In this document: piece by piece, positions 12,001 through 23,661 of the stretch
Layout of the letters: each line of letters begins with the position of its first letter
Position numbering within the stretch: the stretch's first letter is position 1
Source: Cryptomeria japonica
Taxonomy: Eukaryota > Streptophyta > Pinopsida > Cupressales > Cupressaceae
NCBI RefSeq assembly: GCF_030272615.1
Contig: NC_081413.1
Span: 721,570,367-721,634,366, forward strand
Length of the DNA: 64,000 bases
Direction: 5' to 3'
Made by a program: the position numbers and the translations under genes
Notes under the pieces: model-generated
What the model was told of the DNA's origin: nothing
Databases searched by the model: none
The model's input: the letters and a program-made list of their open reading frames with translations, nothing else

Positions 12001-12040
12001 CGTGGAGGTGGAAACACCAAAACGGGGGTCTGATTGAGGC
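12001..12040 (+). other. Polypurine-tract/LTR-start-like box
   Basis: The segment reads GTGGAGGTGGAAACACC, then CAAAACGGGGGTC, then TGATTGAGGCAGAA. The same three blocks occur at 54460-54505 and 61130-61175 around the LTRs of the element at 54-62 kb. It is probably the junction of internal 3' end, polypurine tract and LTR start of a related element. I cannot trace the LTR beyond about 12110. Confidence 0.45.
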
Positions 12041-12556
12041 AGAATCCAAAACAAAACCCCCAACATTTTCTTTTCTTGTTTGTGTGTAGGAATACAGTGG
12101 TGAGAAAGATATTATCTTGCAAGAGGCTTCAATCATGGACCAAATGTGAGCTTCTTTCATTTCCTTTATTTTGTTCTCTTATTTTATACTTTGCAGTATC
12201 TTGCTTATTTCATTTTGCTGCACTAATTAGTTGATATTTTAGTCACCTTTGTCACTATTGTACATATTTTGTACTTTGTTCATGTAGGACGATAGCATGC
12301 TGTGTTGGTGTCTCAGTTCTGCGTGCTCGTCTTGAACGAAAAGACTAAACAGAGTCATTCGACAGTTTCATTTATGGTTTGATAGCTTAGTTCTGCAATT
12401 TATCCCCTAGCTCACCCTTAGCGCTAGTTTAAGTGAGATAGCAGCAGATAGGTTTGTTTTCTAGGATTTCTCATCTTAGAGGTAAAAAATCTCCTCCTCT
12501 ACAATGTCAAAGAAGGGAGAGTCAAATTATATCAAAGCCAACCTTATAATTTGTTT

Positions 12557-13129
12557 TCAAATGTGAAGGAGGACTTTCATCATAGATCTCATTGAGTTTT
12601 GTTGTGTAAGTTTACTTTTAAGGACCAAACATATGAATACATGAAGGGATATGGATCCTTGTATTAGGATGCACGACTTTATCATCAAATTAATCATTTC
12701 CACTTGCAAAGTAATAAAGTCCTTTTGCATTGAATTGTTGGGTTGGGAAGAATTTTTCTTATCATGTAAAGCTTCATCTGTATTCAATGTTATATTAGGT
12801 GACATATCATTAAGGAAATGAATAACATCATCTGGTCTCAAAAAATATTGATTGCTAAGATAAGAACTAGGTGAATGAGGATATAAGGTGATAGATGTGT
12901 TGAGAGTTTAACTGCTAATGCGTTTATCATGTCCCTCTTGCACCAAAGTACCCTTATGAGAAGAGGATTCATCATTACTCTTCAATGCTACATCTCCATT
13001 GGAGAGATCATTGATAGAGGGATTAACTCTTTCCTTATGATTAAGGGATCCTCTAGGAGAAGTACATGCATTATTCATCTCAACATCATCCCTAGGAGGA
13101 TTCTCAAAGGTACCACTTGAAACATCCAC
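12557..13129 (-). pseudogene. Antisense remnant of tandem-repeat ORF
   Basis: Minus-strand frames carry SPRGSLNHKERVNPSINDLSN and HKGTLVQEGHDK (12908-13129), then SPNITLNTDEALHDKKN (12557-12841). These match the repeat motif of the ORF at 55476-57106 (for example SPRESLSHINHLV and HEDTLLQEGIVN). It is broken by stops. Neighbouring sequence shows no LTR in the matching orientation, so it looks like a detached fragment of the same element type. Confidence 0.5.
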
Positions 13130-16100
13130 TAAATATTTAACAAAATTAAATCATTCAATGAACATGTTTAAAATATCATGATATAGCAACATGAAATATG
13201 TATGAAAGCTTTTAGATATGGAGTGAATGTATGAAATATATTTGAAACCCTTATTATGCAATACACTACAATGCAATGGATCAATGCAAGAAACATGAAA
13301 AGAAATAAGCTACCATTGAACATATGATTTTGATAAATATAACTATTAAATAATATAATCACATATGAAATTGAAAATCAATAAGATTTTATGAAATCCA
13401 TACTGAAAAATTAGATCTAAAAACACCTAATCTAAATTATTGAAAATGTAAGAAGCATTTGTTTCACCAAAATGTTGAATGGTGGAATGGGGTTCACTAG
13501 TTTAAATATTCATACTAGGAATCAAATCCATTCACATTCAACAATTCATTCAATATTAATCAATAGGCTCAACTACAAACTTTTGGGAGAGTCGGGCATA
13601 ATGAATTGATTATTCTTCTTTTGTTCTTTTGATATGATTTGATATGATAGAATGATAAGATGTAAGAGCTAGGTCTAAAGATATAAATTTAATAATAATT
13701 AACATTAACAATAAACTACAAAATAGATATGGAAACTTTGAGAATAGATCTAGAAATAGTAATAAAAAAGGAACCTCTATTTGCAATTTGAGCCCGAAAA
13801 TATTGCTTTATGTCAATAGGCGCCATTGGCATGAAGGTGTTGGATACAAATATCATGAAAGAATTTTGGATAAGGATGTCGCACAAATTATCTCCCTAAA
13901 ATTCTGTTAAAAAAGTATTAGACACTAAAAACAATTTCCACTGACCAAGTTTTTTACTTCTTTAAAGTCTGAATCTCTTTGTCTTGTTTTGTAGTTCCTA
14001 AATATGTAATCCTTCTCTGTCAGATTTGAATCCTAAACATAGAGATAGATAAGATGATATTGGACTATATAGGTGCTTTCCTAAGTCAAACCCTGGGATG
14101 GAATGAAACCTACAACAATGATGATTAGGAAAAGAGAGCTTACCCTTGCAGGACAGAGGCTAAATTTGAAGTAAAATGTTGAATAAAAAAGATTATTTCT
14201 TAAGCTTGGTAATGTGGATGAAACAATTCTCTTTGGATAGGACCGTCAAGTATTGATGTAATAAGATGATATGGAAAGACAAGATAAATCATAAAATCCA
14301 CTTGCATAAAGATTGTAGTAACTTGCTACTCCATAATATTTAGATCTAAATAAATTTGCTCATATACTTGCTACAGGAAGTGATTAGGATGTGAATTGAT
14401 GAAAATGACTTAGGAAATATGCTCTTATATAGGCTTCCCAAGGTATTTCATAAATTAGGTTAACTCCCAATGATCATATTAAAATATAAAGATCAGATAA
14501 TAAGTTCAAATTTTGGCTCAATATAGGGAGACTATCACTTAATGCCCTAGTCCACCTAGTCAACCCATAAGGGGTGACCATATTAGCATATGACAACAAT
14601 TTAACAATAAAAAGGCCACAAAAAGGCTTGTAAAGAGCTATGAAGATCATACTAAGGAAAGGGCCCAAAAGGGAGAGTAAAAGGTTATAATTTACCATAC
14701 TAGATTCCTACACCAAGAATCAACTTTTGATTATTTTACTACTAACTATGCTAGTGATTCCATTATTAGTAAATCTACCATAGACTATGTCTTCAAAATA
14801 AATTTTGCGGGTTATACTACATGGATGGTGTCAAACGTTAAAAAAAGCCATCTTCTATGGTTTTTGTCAAAAGTGTGAAAGACAAATATAATTCTTGAAT
14901 AATCAACATGGCTTTGAAGATTTATAAAAGAGTGCTAACTGGATACATGTAAATGTACCGACTTACTATATGATAGATAGAGTTGATTTACTCTTGTACA
15001 AGACTCTTGTTTACAATTAAAAGAGAGTAAAACAAATTGAAGATTGCAGACACTTCTCTCAAGGGAAAGTATTCCAAATGTTATAAATTTTCTCTTCAAT
15101 CATATTCAAGTGAAATTATGCTATGATCATAAAGAAATAGATTAGAATCTTAGCCTTCTCATTTTAAACCTCCATGCACTGCAAAAATTCTCCAAAATTA
15201 TATCAATGCTTGGCCTTAGGTGACATCATTTAGGGGAATGTGCATGTCAATGAAACTGCCTAGTGGCTAAATCTTAGATGTAAGTCCTAACAGACATAAC
15301 ATAGGACCTACAAGCAATATGTATATAAGGTATTATTTTCCAGGCGCAAGTATGAAGTGGATTTTCCAAGTTCAATCTCTTTTGTAATGGACTATTTTTT
15401 GTAAATGCCTTAATAAAATGATGTTTTATAGGTTTTTTTACTTAAAAATATTTTCTGGGCCATGTATGTCTTGTGTTATATGCAAAATCTATGCTTGTAT
15501 GATTCTCATTTTCTTTATTTATATTTATAATGATTAGTATCCAAGATCCTAATTTTTATTTGAATATATATCAACATTTTGATTTATTGTAAGTTGGTAT
15601 TTGTAATGGTCATCTTCTAATTGAAGTTGAATTTTACACATTTGGAGAAGGATTCTTAAGTAGACTTGATTGCTAGTTATCATACCTTTGTTGTTATTGT
15701 TTAAAAATTATTATTAGGATCAACTGAAAGTAACTCTATAACAAAATACGACACTGATCTTGAAGCCTTTGACCATCCATATACATTACAAATTAATAAA
15801 ATAACTTACTAGTAGTTGTAGAAGTATGAGTCAAATTTTATATATGGTGTTCATTGTTTAGTGATTCAAAGTAAGGTAAATCTTGAGAAAACTAAATTGT
15901 TAGCCTTATAGAGTACTATGTTCATTTCATGTTTACTTTATCTATGAAATATTCAATGAAAATGTCTTGTGGAATTATAATATTGCTACTACTTGTAGAT
16001 GCAAGTGCAAAATAGTGTGTCAACTATATAAAAGATATATTGCAACTACTCAACCTTGTCCTATAAATAAATATAAGGTTCAAATATATAATTTAGGTGT

Positions 16101-17244
16101 ACGTGCTAATTTTGTAATCTTTTAATATCATAAGCTCTCTTAAAATTGAAGCTAAACTCAAATTTTAAGAGAGATTACTCATTCTCATTCATAAGCCTTA
16201 TACTATCACAATCTATTGATGAACCCATAGTCTAACTTCTTGAAGACAATACCTTAACCTTTGAGAGGACAAAAACTTTCAAGATTGTGAACTAACAATT
16301 TTGGGGACTTAATAGATCGAAGGTTTATAATGTCACAACCCTCCTTTATCACTTTTGGATTTAAATCACAATTTTATTTTATCTTTGGATAAGCTATTTA
16401 AATGATTGAGTAAATGTTATAAAAAGAATGAAAAATAATAACAGACACACACACACACATGGAAAATATAAATTATTTTTATTTATTTAGTTTCCACATC
16501 CAATTATGGCACATGTTGTAGGAAGAATAAGAAGCTTCTAGAGGATTCTCCACCACCTTGCATGTAACTCCTCCACTAAGTCTAATCAATTTGCATGAAG
16601 TCCAAAATTGGGAAAGAATCTCCTTTTTAATTAAATTTTCTAGATAGTGGAATGGAGGGAATTTTCTTATAAAATTATATGCAAGTTTCAAAGAGGGGAG
16701 TTGATTATGTTTTGAAGGAAATTTTCCAAGTTTAAGAAATAGATCTTTTTGGTAGTCTCATTTTTGTTGTAGGAATTTTAAGCTGTTGTTTAGGATTTCT
16801 CTCAAGTTGCAAGGAAGGATCATAAGGGTAGCTAGTGGATTCAACATCAAGCTCGATAAACCAGGCTCTCTCCTCATTGTTTATCTTTACATTTACTTAT
16901 GAGGAATTCGTATTATCAATAGTTATAGATCTTCCTTTATATAAAGAAACTCTTTTATTTGATTTTAAATCTTTATTTGAGGATAAATAGTAATGATGAT
17001 GATTTCAAATAGTGCATGTAAAATATAGTTATTTAAATTATTTTATTTCCCTCAAGAAAATATGCACATGATCTTGCTTTTGTTTTTCTTCTAAAAATTT
17101 TAGCAAAAGAAAATCATATTCCTTTATTTGTTTAAAATCTCTTTTTCTGAAATAAAAATTCTTCCTGTGTGATTTGAATCTTTATTCCTCCCTCTGATTC
17201 TTTTCTCTGGTTCTTCGAATGGAAATCTGAATCTCATTCTTTAA
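13130..17244. other. No gene seen; AT-rich unclassified DNA
   Basis: About 4 kb with no recognisable coding region, LTR boundary or RNA gene. A short (AC)n lies at about 16445-16459. The open frames at 14474-14698 and 16479-16691 are short, AT-driven and without motifs. It may be old transposon sequence. Confidence 0.5.
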
Positions 17245-17400
17245 TCCCTCTATGATTATCTTTAAAATCTCTCTGTGATTATCTTTAAAATCTATCTATG
17301 ATTATCTTTAAAATCTTGTTGTGATTATCTTTAAAATTTCTCTGTGATTATTTTTAAAATCTCTCTATGATTATTTTAATCTCTCTGTGAATATTAAAAA
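17245..17400. repeat. Tandem array, about 23-bp unit
   Basis: About seven copies of TCTCTGTGATTATCTTTAAA with small changes, the last shortened. Confidence 0.85.
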
Positions 17401-17575
17401 TAAAATATCTCTGTGAAATGAGTTGAATAAAATCTCTGTGAAATGAGTTGAATAAAATCTCTATGAAATGAGTTGAATAAAATCTTTGTGAAATGAGTAG
17501 AATAAAATTTCTATGAAATGAGTTGAATAAAATCTCTGTGAAATGAGTTGAATAAAATCTCTCTGTGAATATTGG
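17401..17575. repeat. Tandem array, about 25-bp unit
   Basis: About seven copies of GAAATGAGTTGAATAAAATC plus TCTGT follow the 23-bp array directly. Both units share the string AAATCTCTGTGA, so one probably arose from the other. Confidence 0.85.
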
Positions 17576-17694
17576 TTGAAACTCTATGAATATCAGTTGA
17601 ATAAAATCCTCCTATGAATACTGGAAACGGATTCTGGAAATAAACAATTCCCCTGTGAAATCTGGAACAAACCTCCTGCCTGTGAATGCTGGAA

Positions 17695-17698
<4 letters not shown>

Positions 17699-17752
<54 letters not shown>
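17699..17752. repeat. (CT)n microsatellite
   Basis: Perfect CT run of about 53 bp. Confidence 0.95.
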
Positions 17753-17756
<4 letters not shown>

Positions 17757-17889
17757 ATGTCAACCTCCTGTTTACTCTAGAATCAATCTAAAACAATTGT
17801 TTGGTCATCTATTTTATCTATGTTCTTGTTTTCATAAATAAATTCTCTTTTGTTTTTATATATTATTAAGTAATTGGGAATATGAAACC

Positions 17890-18040
17890 ATATATATATA
17901 TATATATATAAAGTTTATATTAAAATGTATTAATGTTGCATTATAATTATATTAAGTTTATTTCAAATGCTAAAATATATTAATGTTGCATTATAAATAT
18001 ATTAAATTTATTTCAAGTTAAAATATTTTAATGTTGCAAG
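17890..18040. repeat. (TA)n followed by three 55-65-bp AT-rich repeats
   Basis: A (TA)n run (17890-17910) is followed by three imperfect copies of a unit containing TATTAATGTTGCA and AAATTTATTTCAA. The copies end at 18040, 47 bp before the LTR insertion. Confidence 0.8.
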
Positions 18041-18086
18041 TAATTCACGGACTTCGAAAATTATTTGAATGATGCACGGAGGCATC

Positions 18087-19618
18087 TGTTGGCATTTGGC
18101 ATTATAACAGACAATAAGAGATTGTTGGCATTTCAATAAGGATATTGAGAAGGTTGTTGATGATTATGGATAAAACTGATTAAGGATGTTTACTATCTTA
18201 ATATTATTATTTTGTCATTGATGTCAAGAAATTGATTTTCTAATTCAGTATGATGTTGCCATATCTTGAGAAGTATGATTTGATGAGTATAAAGATGTTG
18301 GTAAAAGACACAGATAGAATATGATGAATAAGGGGAGGAATAAGTTATTCAATGGGCAACTATTACCGAGTTAGACAATGATGAGATCATGATGATTAGA
18401 TTGTTTTGATATCCTACATATGTTATTGATTGAAAGGTTAATACTATACTATGTTACCGAGCAAAGAACCTAGTCGGTAAACCCTAAGGATCCTAGTCAG
18501 TAAACCCTAAGGTTATCGCTATCGGTTAATGAAGGCAGAATGTCTATCGAGTGAAGTTTAGTATTTACCGAGTTCCAACCGAATAATAACAAAATACATT
18601 AAATGATTACATGCATTATTTAATGAAGGAAGCTGATGAGCTGGCTATGATTAAATGATTGGTATACCGTGAATGAAGTTTGTTAAAGAATCTATGGCAA
18701 AGGAAATCGGTAGGAAGATCTACAGCTTAGATTGAACCGCAATACCCTATCACAAGTTCCAAGAGATGTATGGAAGTTCCAAGGCAGGGTAAAACATTTT
18801 CAGATCAAAGGATACATTGAACCTGGACAAAGTTTGAAGATCTAATGGCTATGATTGATCATGGGAAATGTGATCAAGGAGACTAAGCGGTTGGCGAATT
18901 GTTTATAAATAGGGGACCTGTTGATAAACAATGCATGCGGGCAAGTGTATGCACAGGGATGCTACATAGTGATTACTGAGCAGAGAAGCTTGAAGACCTA
19001 TTTTGAATAATAGAGTATAGAGCCCAGCAGATGGACAAGATTAGTTCTATGTCTATATTGTATTGAGCAAATAAGAATCTGCTTTAGCATTTTAGATGTG
19101 AAGTTGCAAATAGATTTTTATTACTATTATTTTGTGAAGTGACAGAAAATATCTTAACCGAGTGGACTTAACAGTCTTATTTGTAAAACCCTCTAGCAAG
19201 GTGACATTCTGATTAAGTGTTTGAAATCCTTTAATAAGGTCACTTCTAATAAGGTGAAGATCCTACTAGATTTGAGGGAAATCCCTTAACCAGGTCACAT
19301 CTAGCAATGTGTTTGTAATCTTTAACGGGATTTTCTTTTAACCGAGCATACTCTAGAAGAGTATATTTCTTAGTGGGTCCAAAATCCCACAGTGGTTTTT
19401 CCCTATTTGGGTTTCCATGTTAAATCTAGTGTTATGAGTGTTATGATGTTTATATGCTTTTGAGTTTGCATGTTTAGCAGTTTTGGTTATATTATTGAAG
19501 TATATGTTACCGAGGTTGAATCTGATATTTTTATGGAAGATTAAGTTTGTATGATTCACCCCCCCTCTCATCTTATTAGCTTGGCATTTGTACTTATCTT
19601 TAAGTATCAAAACTATCA
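18087..19618 (+). mobile_element. Solo LTR, family A, TSD GCATC (1,532 bp)
   Basis: The insert opens TGTTGGCATT, closes AAAACTATCA and is bounded by GCATC at 18082-18086 and 19619-19623. It carries the family marks TTTGTCATTGATGTCAA (near 18213), a TGGTTTTTCCCTATTTGGGT block (near 19392) and ATTCACCCCCCCTCTCA (near 19555). It is longer than other copies. A second TGTTGGCATTT lies 36 bp in, suggesting an internal duplication. No coding region or PBS is present. It splits a site whose right side is strongly GC-rich. Confidence 0.85.
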
Positions 19619-19623
19619 GCATC

Positions 19624-19806
19624 AGGGGCGGCGGTTATTGTAACCGCTGGAGGCGACAGTGGTACCCCTCACTACCCCTGCGGTCACTATCACGACAGTG
19701 GCTGTAGGGGAGTGGAGGGGCCCATGGTGTCCCCTCAACCCTGCGGGACTGCGCATGCAGGACCGCAGGGGTGATGGGACCCCGTGGTCCCCACCCCAAC
19801 CCCCCC
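19624..19806. other. GC-rich block
   Basis: About 180 bp rich in CGGCGG, GGGGACCAC and CCGCAGGGG-like words, in an AT-rich neighbourhood. It contains many short inverted words (for example CCTGCGG/CCGCAGG) and ends at a CCCCCC run. Function unknown. It begins exactly at the edge of the family A insertion, so the pre-insertion locus placed it beside CGGAGGCATC. Confidence 0.6.
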
Positions 19807-20201
19807 TATTGATTATGAAACATTAACCATTCACCATGTTTTTTTTTTGTCGTTATATTATTTTGTTTTTTTTTGGATAAATGTATAAAATACAATTTAG
19901 AAATAAATGTATAAATTGCAAATTTGAAATCGTTAATTTTCTTTTCCTTAGTATAAACTTTAAGTTATTAAATTAACTTAGAAAATTAATAAATATTGGG
20001 GATTACTAAGGAATGAATTCACGATTAACTTATCTATAATAAATACTTGTAAATTATATTATATCAAATGTTATAATTAGAATCATTCGATCTATTAAGA
20101 TCCATTAGGCACTTAGTTGACATTAAGCAAATAATTCACATTAATATGATTCGAATCAAATGCCTAAATTTAATCGCTATTTTTGGATTGTTTAATCATG
20201 A

Positions 20202-20385
20202 ATGCAAATTACTTATAGATTAATTACATTTATTGGCGTTTTCATGCAAGTTGCACTATTCTTATAACATGCAAATTTCTCATAGATTAATTACATTTAT
20301 TGACGTTTTCATGCAAGTTGTACTATTCTTATAACATGCAAATTACTTATAGATTAATTACATTTATTGACATTTTTTTTGTACA
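20202..20385. repeat. Tandem array, 67-bp unit, about 2.6 copies
   Basis: The unit begins ATGCAAATTACTTATAGATT, contains CATTTATTGACGTTTTCATG and a TAACATGCAA joint, and starts at 20202, 20269 and 20336. Confidence 0.85.
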
Positions 20386-20579
20386 CATGTAATTATTAAT
20401 ATGCAAGTTTCATGATGGTCATTGTTATGCAAAGTTATATTTCAAGTTTTGAGTAATAAATAATGTTAGTCATGGTTTTTATTCCATGTAATTCATCAAG
20501 TAGTTATTTCAAGTAATTGAGCTTTGCAATGTCTAAATTCATAATTATTTTTCAAGCACGATGTTTATCATAAGCCATA

Positions 20580-21834
20580 AAATTAAATAAAGGAAGTTGG
20601 AAAACCAAAACCTAGTAGCGTTCGGTATATACAGTGCCTCTGGGTCACGCTTACGGGTAATGTCATCATGTTGAACTACTGCACTTAATGCCTAATAAAG
20701 CTACATCAATGACGTTTGTGGCATCGTCCCTATAAATCGTTGGGGAGTAATAAGGGACACTTGGAAGTTAAAATCCAAGGGGCGGGTAATCCCCCTTGGA
20801 TCGATAATTTAATAAGATAATTCTAAATGATCTTTCATCCGCTGAGTTAAACTATAGTAAACCCCTATAGGGATGTTGAGTGAAATGCTTTTATGAAATT
20901 GTTTTAATCTCGAAGATTGTTGTCGATTGACAATTGGTCAAGGGTGATGCTCATGATAAGAATTAGGATCTAGTTGTTTTAGGCCACAAGCAATAGGTCA
21001 TCTTGAGTCTTTGCTTAAGCGCTACCATCGTGGGTAGCAACCGCAGAGAAACTGTCTGGGACATTGACCCTAGAAAGGGTTGTGTACCCACTAATCAATT
21101 TACATCAAACCATAGAATAGAAAATAGAACTACATACTTTACACCTTGATCCCGTGTCGAAGTGGGTATGTAGGCAGTCTTGGGACGGAGTTGTCCCTCA
21201 TACTCAGGTGTTTGTGGGTGAGGTCTAGGTTTGGTAAAAGAAAGAATGAGTAAGAATCCTATTTTAAAAGATAAGATAAATAAATTGGAAAAAGTAATTC
21301 AATGCATACTTAGAAGGAATCCCGTATGGATTCGTTTGAATTCCCGAGGCTTTAAGCCAAATTTCGAGGCAGAATTCAAGCTTGTATTATGTTATTTAAT
21401 TACTCCTAAGGATGGCGACCTCGGTGCACTTCTATTAGAAGAGTGTAGTACTTAGTGAGTGGCTCATGACCCGAATGGTCTCGATGAGTCTAAGTCTTTG
21501 GCCAGAGCACCTCCTATCCCGATTGGATAGATGCCTACCTCATATGGGTAGATGCCTATCCTGTATTGGATAGATGAAATCTCATGTCTTGTATGGACCG
21601 ATGCCTACCCCGTATGGGTAGATGCCTATCCCATATTGGATAGATGAAATCTTATGTCTCGTATGGACCAATGCCTAACCCATATGGTTAGATGCTCATC
21701 CCGGATGGATGAATGCCTAATCCAAATGGATGGATGCCCAGAGTATGCAATTGAATCAAACACAATGATTAAATTAAAAAAAAAAAAAAAAAGAATGGTC
21801 AATTTTGTTGGGTTAATTAAGGTGGGTTATTACA
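20580..21834 (-). mobile_element. LTR-like block, minus strand (boundary uncertain)
   Basis: The right end reads GGTGGGTTATTACA, which on the minus strand is TGTAATAACCCACC, an LTR-type start. The block contains AAGTGGGTATGTAGGCAGTC, a phrase I associate with plant gypsy LTR/leader sequence. The left boundary and TSD could not be found and no PBS or polypurine tract was recognised. The open frame at 21231-21455 lacks motifs. Confidence 0.35.
21525..21740. repeat. Tandem array of GATGCCTAYCC units with higher-order period
   Basis: Units of about 18-20 bp (GATGCCTACCCCGTATGGGT and variants) are arranged so that a roughly 75-bp block containing GGATAGATGAAATCTCATGTC is repeated twice. The unit is partly self-complementary (ACCC..TATGGGT). 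Confidence 0.75.
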
Positions 21835-22499
21835 TATAACCACCAATAAAAATTAAAAAAACCTAAACTATCAGTTTATTACCAATCAGATTTTTAGTTT
21901 TTTAGAGTAATCTTCTATTAGAATGTATTTGTATTTGTATAGAACGTATAAAATCCATTATTTCTAGCATTGTAAATTTTATCACATTAACAATTTGTTC
22001 TACCAAGAAAGAATTCCTCCTCCATGATATCACTAGGTTAAGATCCGCTAAAGAGTGAGAGCTTCTTTCTAATGAAATTACTCAAATTTTAGAATAAATA
22101 ATGTTTCATGGAGCTATCAATTGATTAAAAATAGAAGCAATAGTATCCTTTATAACGTTTTATCATTTAAGGAAATTATATAAGATGCACTAACAAGTAT
22201 AGAAACAACTAAATATTTATTTTGGAATTAATTCCAAAAACTTTTTAAATCTAAGAAACATGAACAATGTTTATCATTATTAAAATGTTTCAAGTTGACT
22301 TCTTGCCACAAATTATTTTCTTGAAAAAAATCCATGACTACAATCAAAAAATTTCAAATCATACATTTGAATGCCAAAATATAATAGAATTGAAATAAAT
22401 AAGTTCATCATATGAATCTGATCTAATATTCTTTAAAAATTATATAATGCAGTGTACTCATAATTTGTAAAATTTGGCACAAGCTAGAAGGGTAAGTGC

Positions 22500-23661
22500 A
22501 CTAAGATGGTGAACAAAAAGTGGCCACAAGAAAAAAAAATGCCTAAAACAGGCGAAACATGTACTTTTTAATAAATCCAAAAATCATGTACATGTTAAGG
22601 ATAAAAAAGTCCAAGCCAAAACACGTACGCATTCTTTAAATTAAAAACATGTACATGTTCTTTAAATTAAAAACATGTACATGTTTTTAAAAAATAAAAA
22701 ATGCATACATGTTTTAAAAAAATAAAAAACACGTAATAAAAACATGTACATGTTATGTTTAGAAAGCAAAACGCTTACATGTTTTTCTTACATTAAGCTA
22801 GATAAGGAACATGGACTTAGATGGGAAATCCTTTAGCCTTCCTTTAGTTTTTTCATCAAGATATATGTACATAAAATATAACATTTAAGTATAAGTTATA
22901 TTTTCTCTTTGTCTTTTATTGACTTTAAGTTATATTTTATGTATATATTGTTAGGATGTTTGAGAGTGGTTTTAGATCTGTAAGAGTCATAATGCATATT
23001 CTAGATTCTAGAAGATCTTATAATTTTTTAGACAGTCAAATTTCAATAATCGATGGCCTTCTGTCATTATTCTCTTGCTATCTCTCTATCTCATGCTCTT
23101 TGTCTCCCCAAGTTCTAAACCTATCTATTTTCATATCTCTCTCCTTCTCCTCCCTTTATGCCTCTCTCTATCTCACTCTCTCCTCTCTCCTTAAGCTCTA
23201 AATCTTAAAATTTCTCACACTTAGTTAAAATTCAATTAATCACTAAGCTACTATTATCATTCTCTCTATTTCTCTATTTCAATCTCTTTGTCTCCCTTGA
23301 TCTCTAGACCTATCTCTCTTCCTATCACTCTCCCCCCCCCCCCCCTCTCTCTCTCCCCCATCTTTCTATATCATTCTCTCCTCTCTTTGTCTCACCTCTC
23401 TCTCCCCCTCCCCACCCATATTTCTCTTTCCCTCTATTTATCTTTCTTATCCTTTAAGTTATATTTTATTTATATATTGTCAAGATGTTTAAGAGTGGTT
23501 TCAAATCTCTAGGAGTCATAATGAAAATTCTAGATTTCGGGAGATCTTATTATTTTTTAGACAATCAAATTTCAGTAATTGGTGGGCTTATATAATAATT
23601 CTCTTGCTATCTCTCTATCTCATGATGTTTGTCTCCCCTAAGCTCTAGACCTATCTATTTT
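22500..23661 (-). repeat. Purine/pyrimidine-asymmetric repeat (family G), minus copy
   Basis: The reverse complement matches the GA-rich repeats at 48488-49525 and 50345-51705: a purine-rich head, then CTAAAATTTGACTA-like and GAGATTTGAAACCACTCTC-like segments, then an AT-rich tail with several ACATGTACATGTTTTTAA motifs. Here a segment of about 550 bp (starting near 22912 and again near 23460) is tandemly duplicated. A poly-C/CT tract lies at 23331-23357. The copy stops where the chromovirus LTR begins. No coding region is supported. The Leu/Ser-rich frames are translations of CT repeats. Confidence 0.65.

Larger units (their letters stand above)
10541..12556. other. No gene seen; AT-rich with GA microsatellites
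   Basis: I see no protein family or RNA gene here. (GA)n tracts lie at 10871-10929, 11252-11298 and 11333-11348. A conserved retroelement-like box lies at 12001-12040. The open frames between 11313 and 12234 overlap one another in several frames and show no motifs. Confidence 0.6.
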
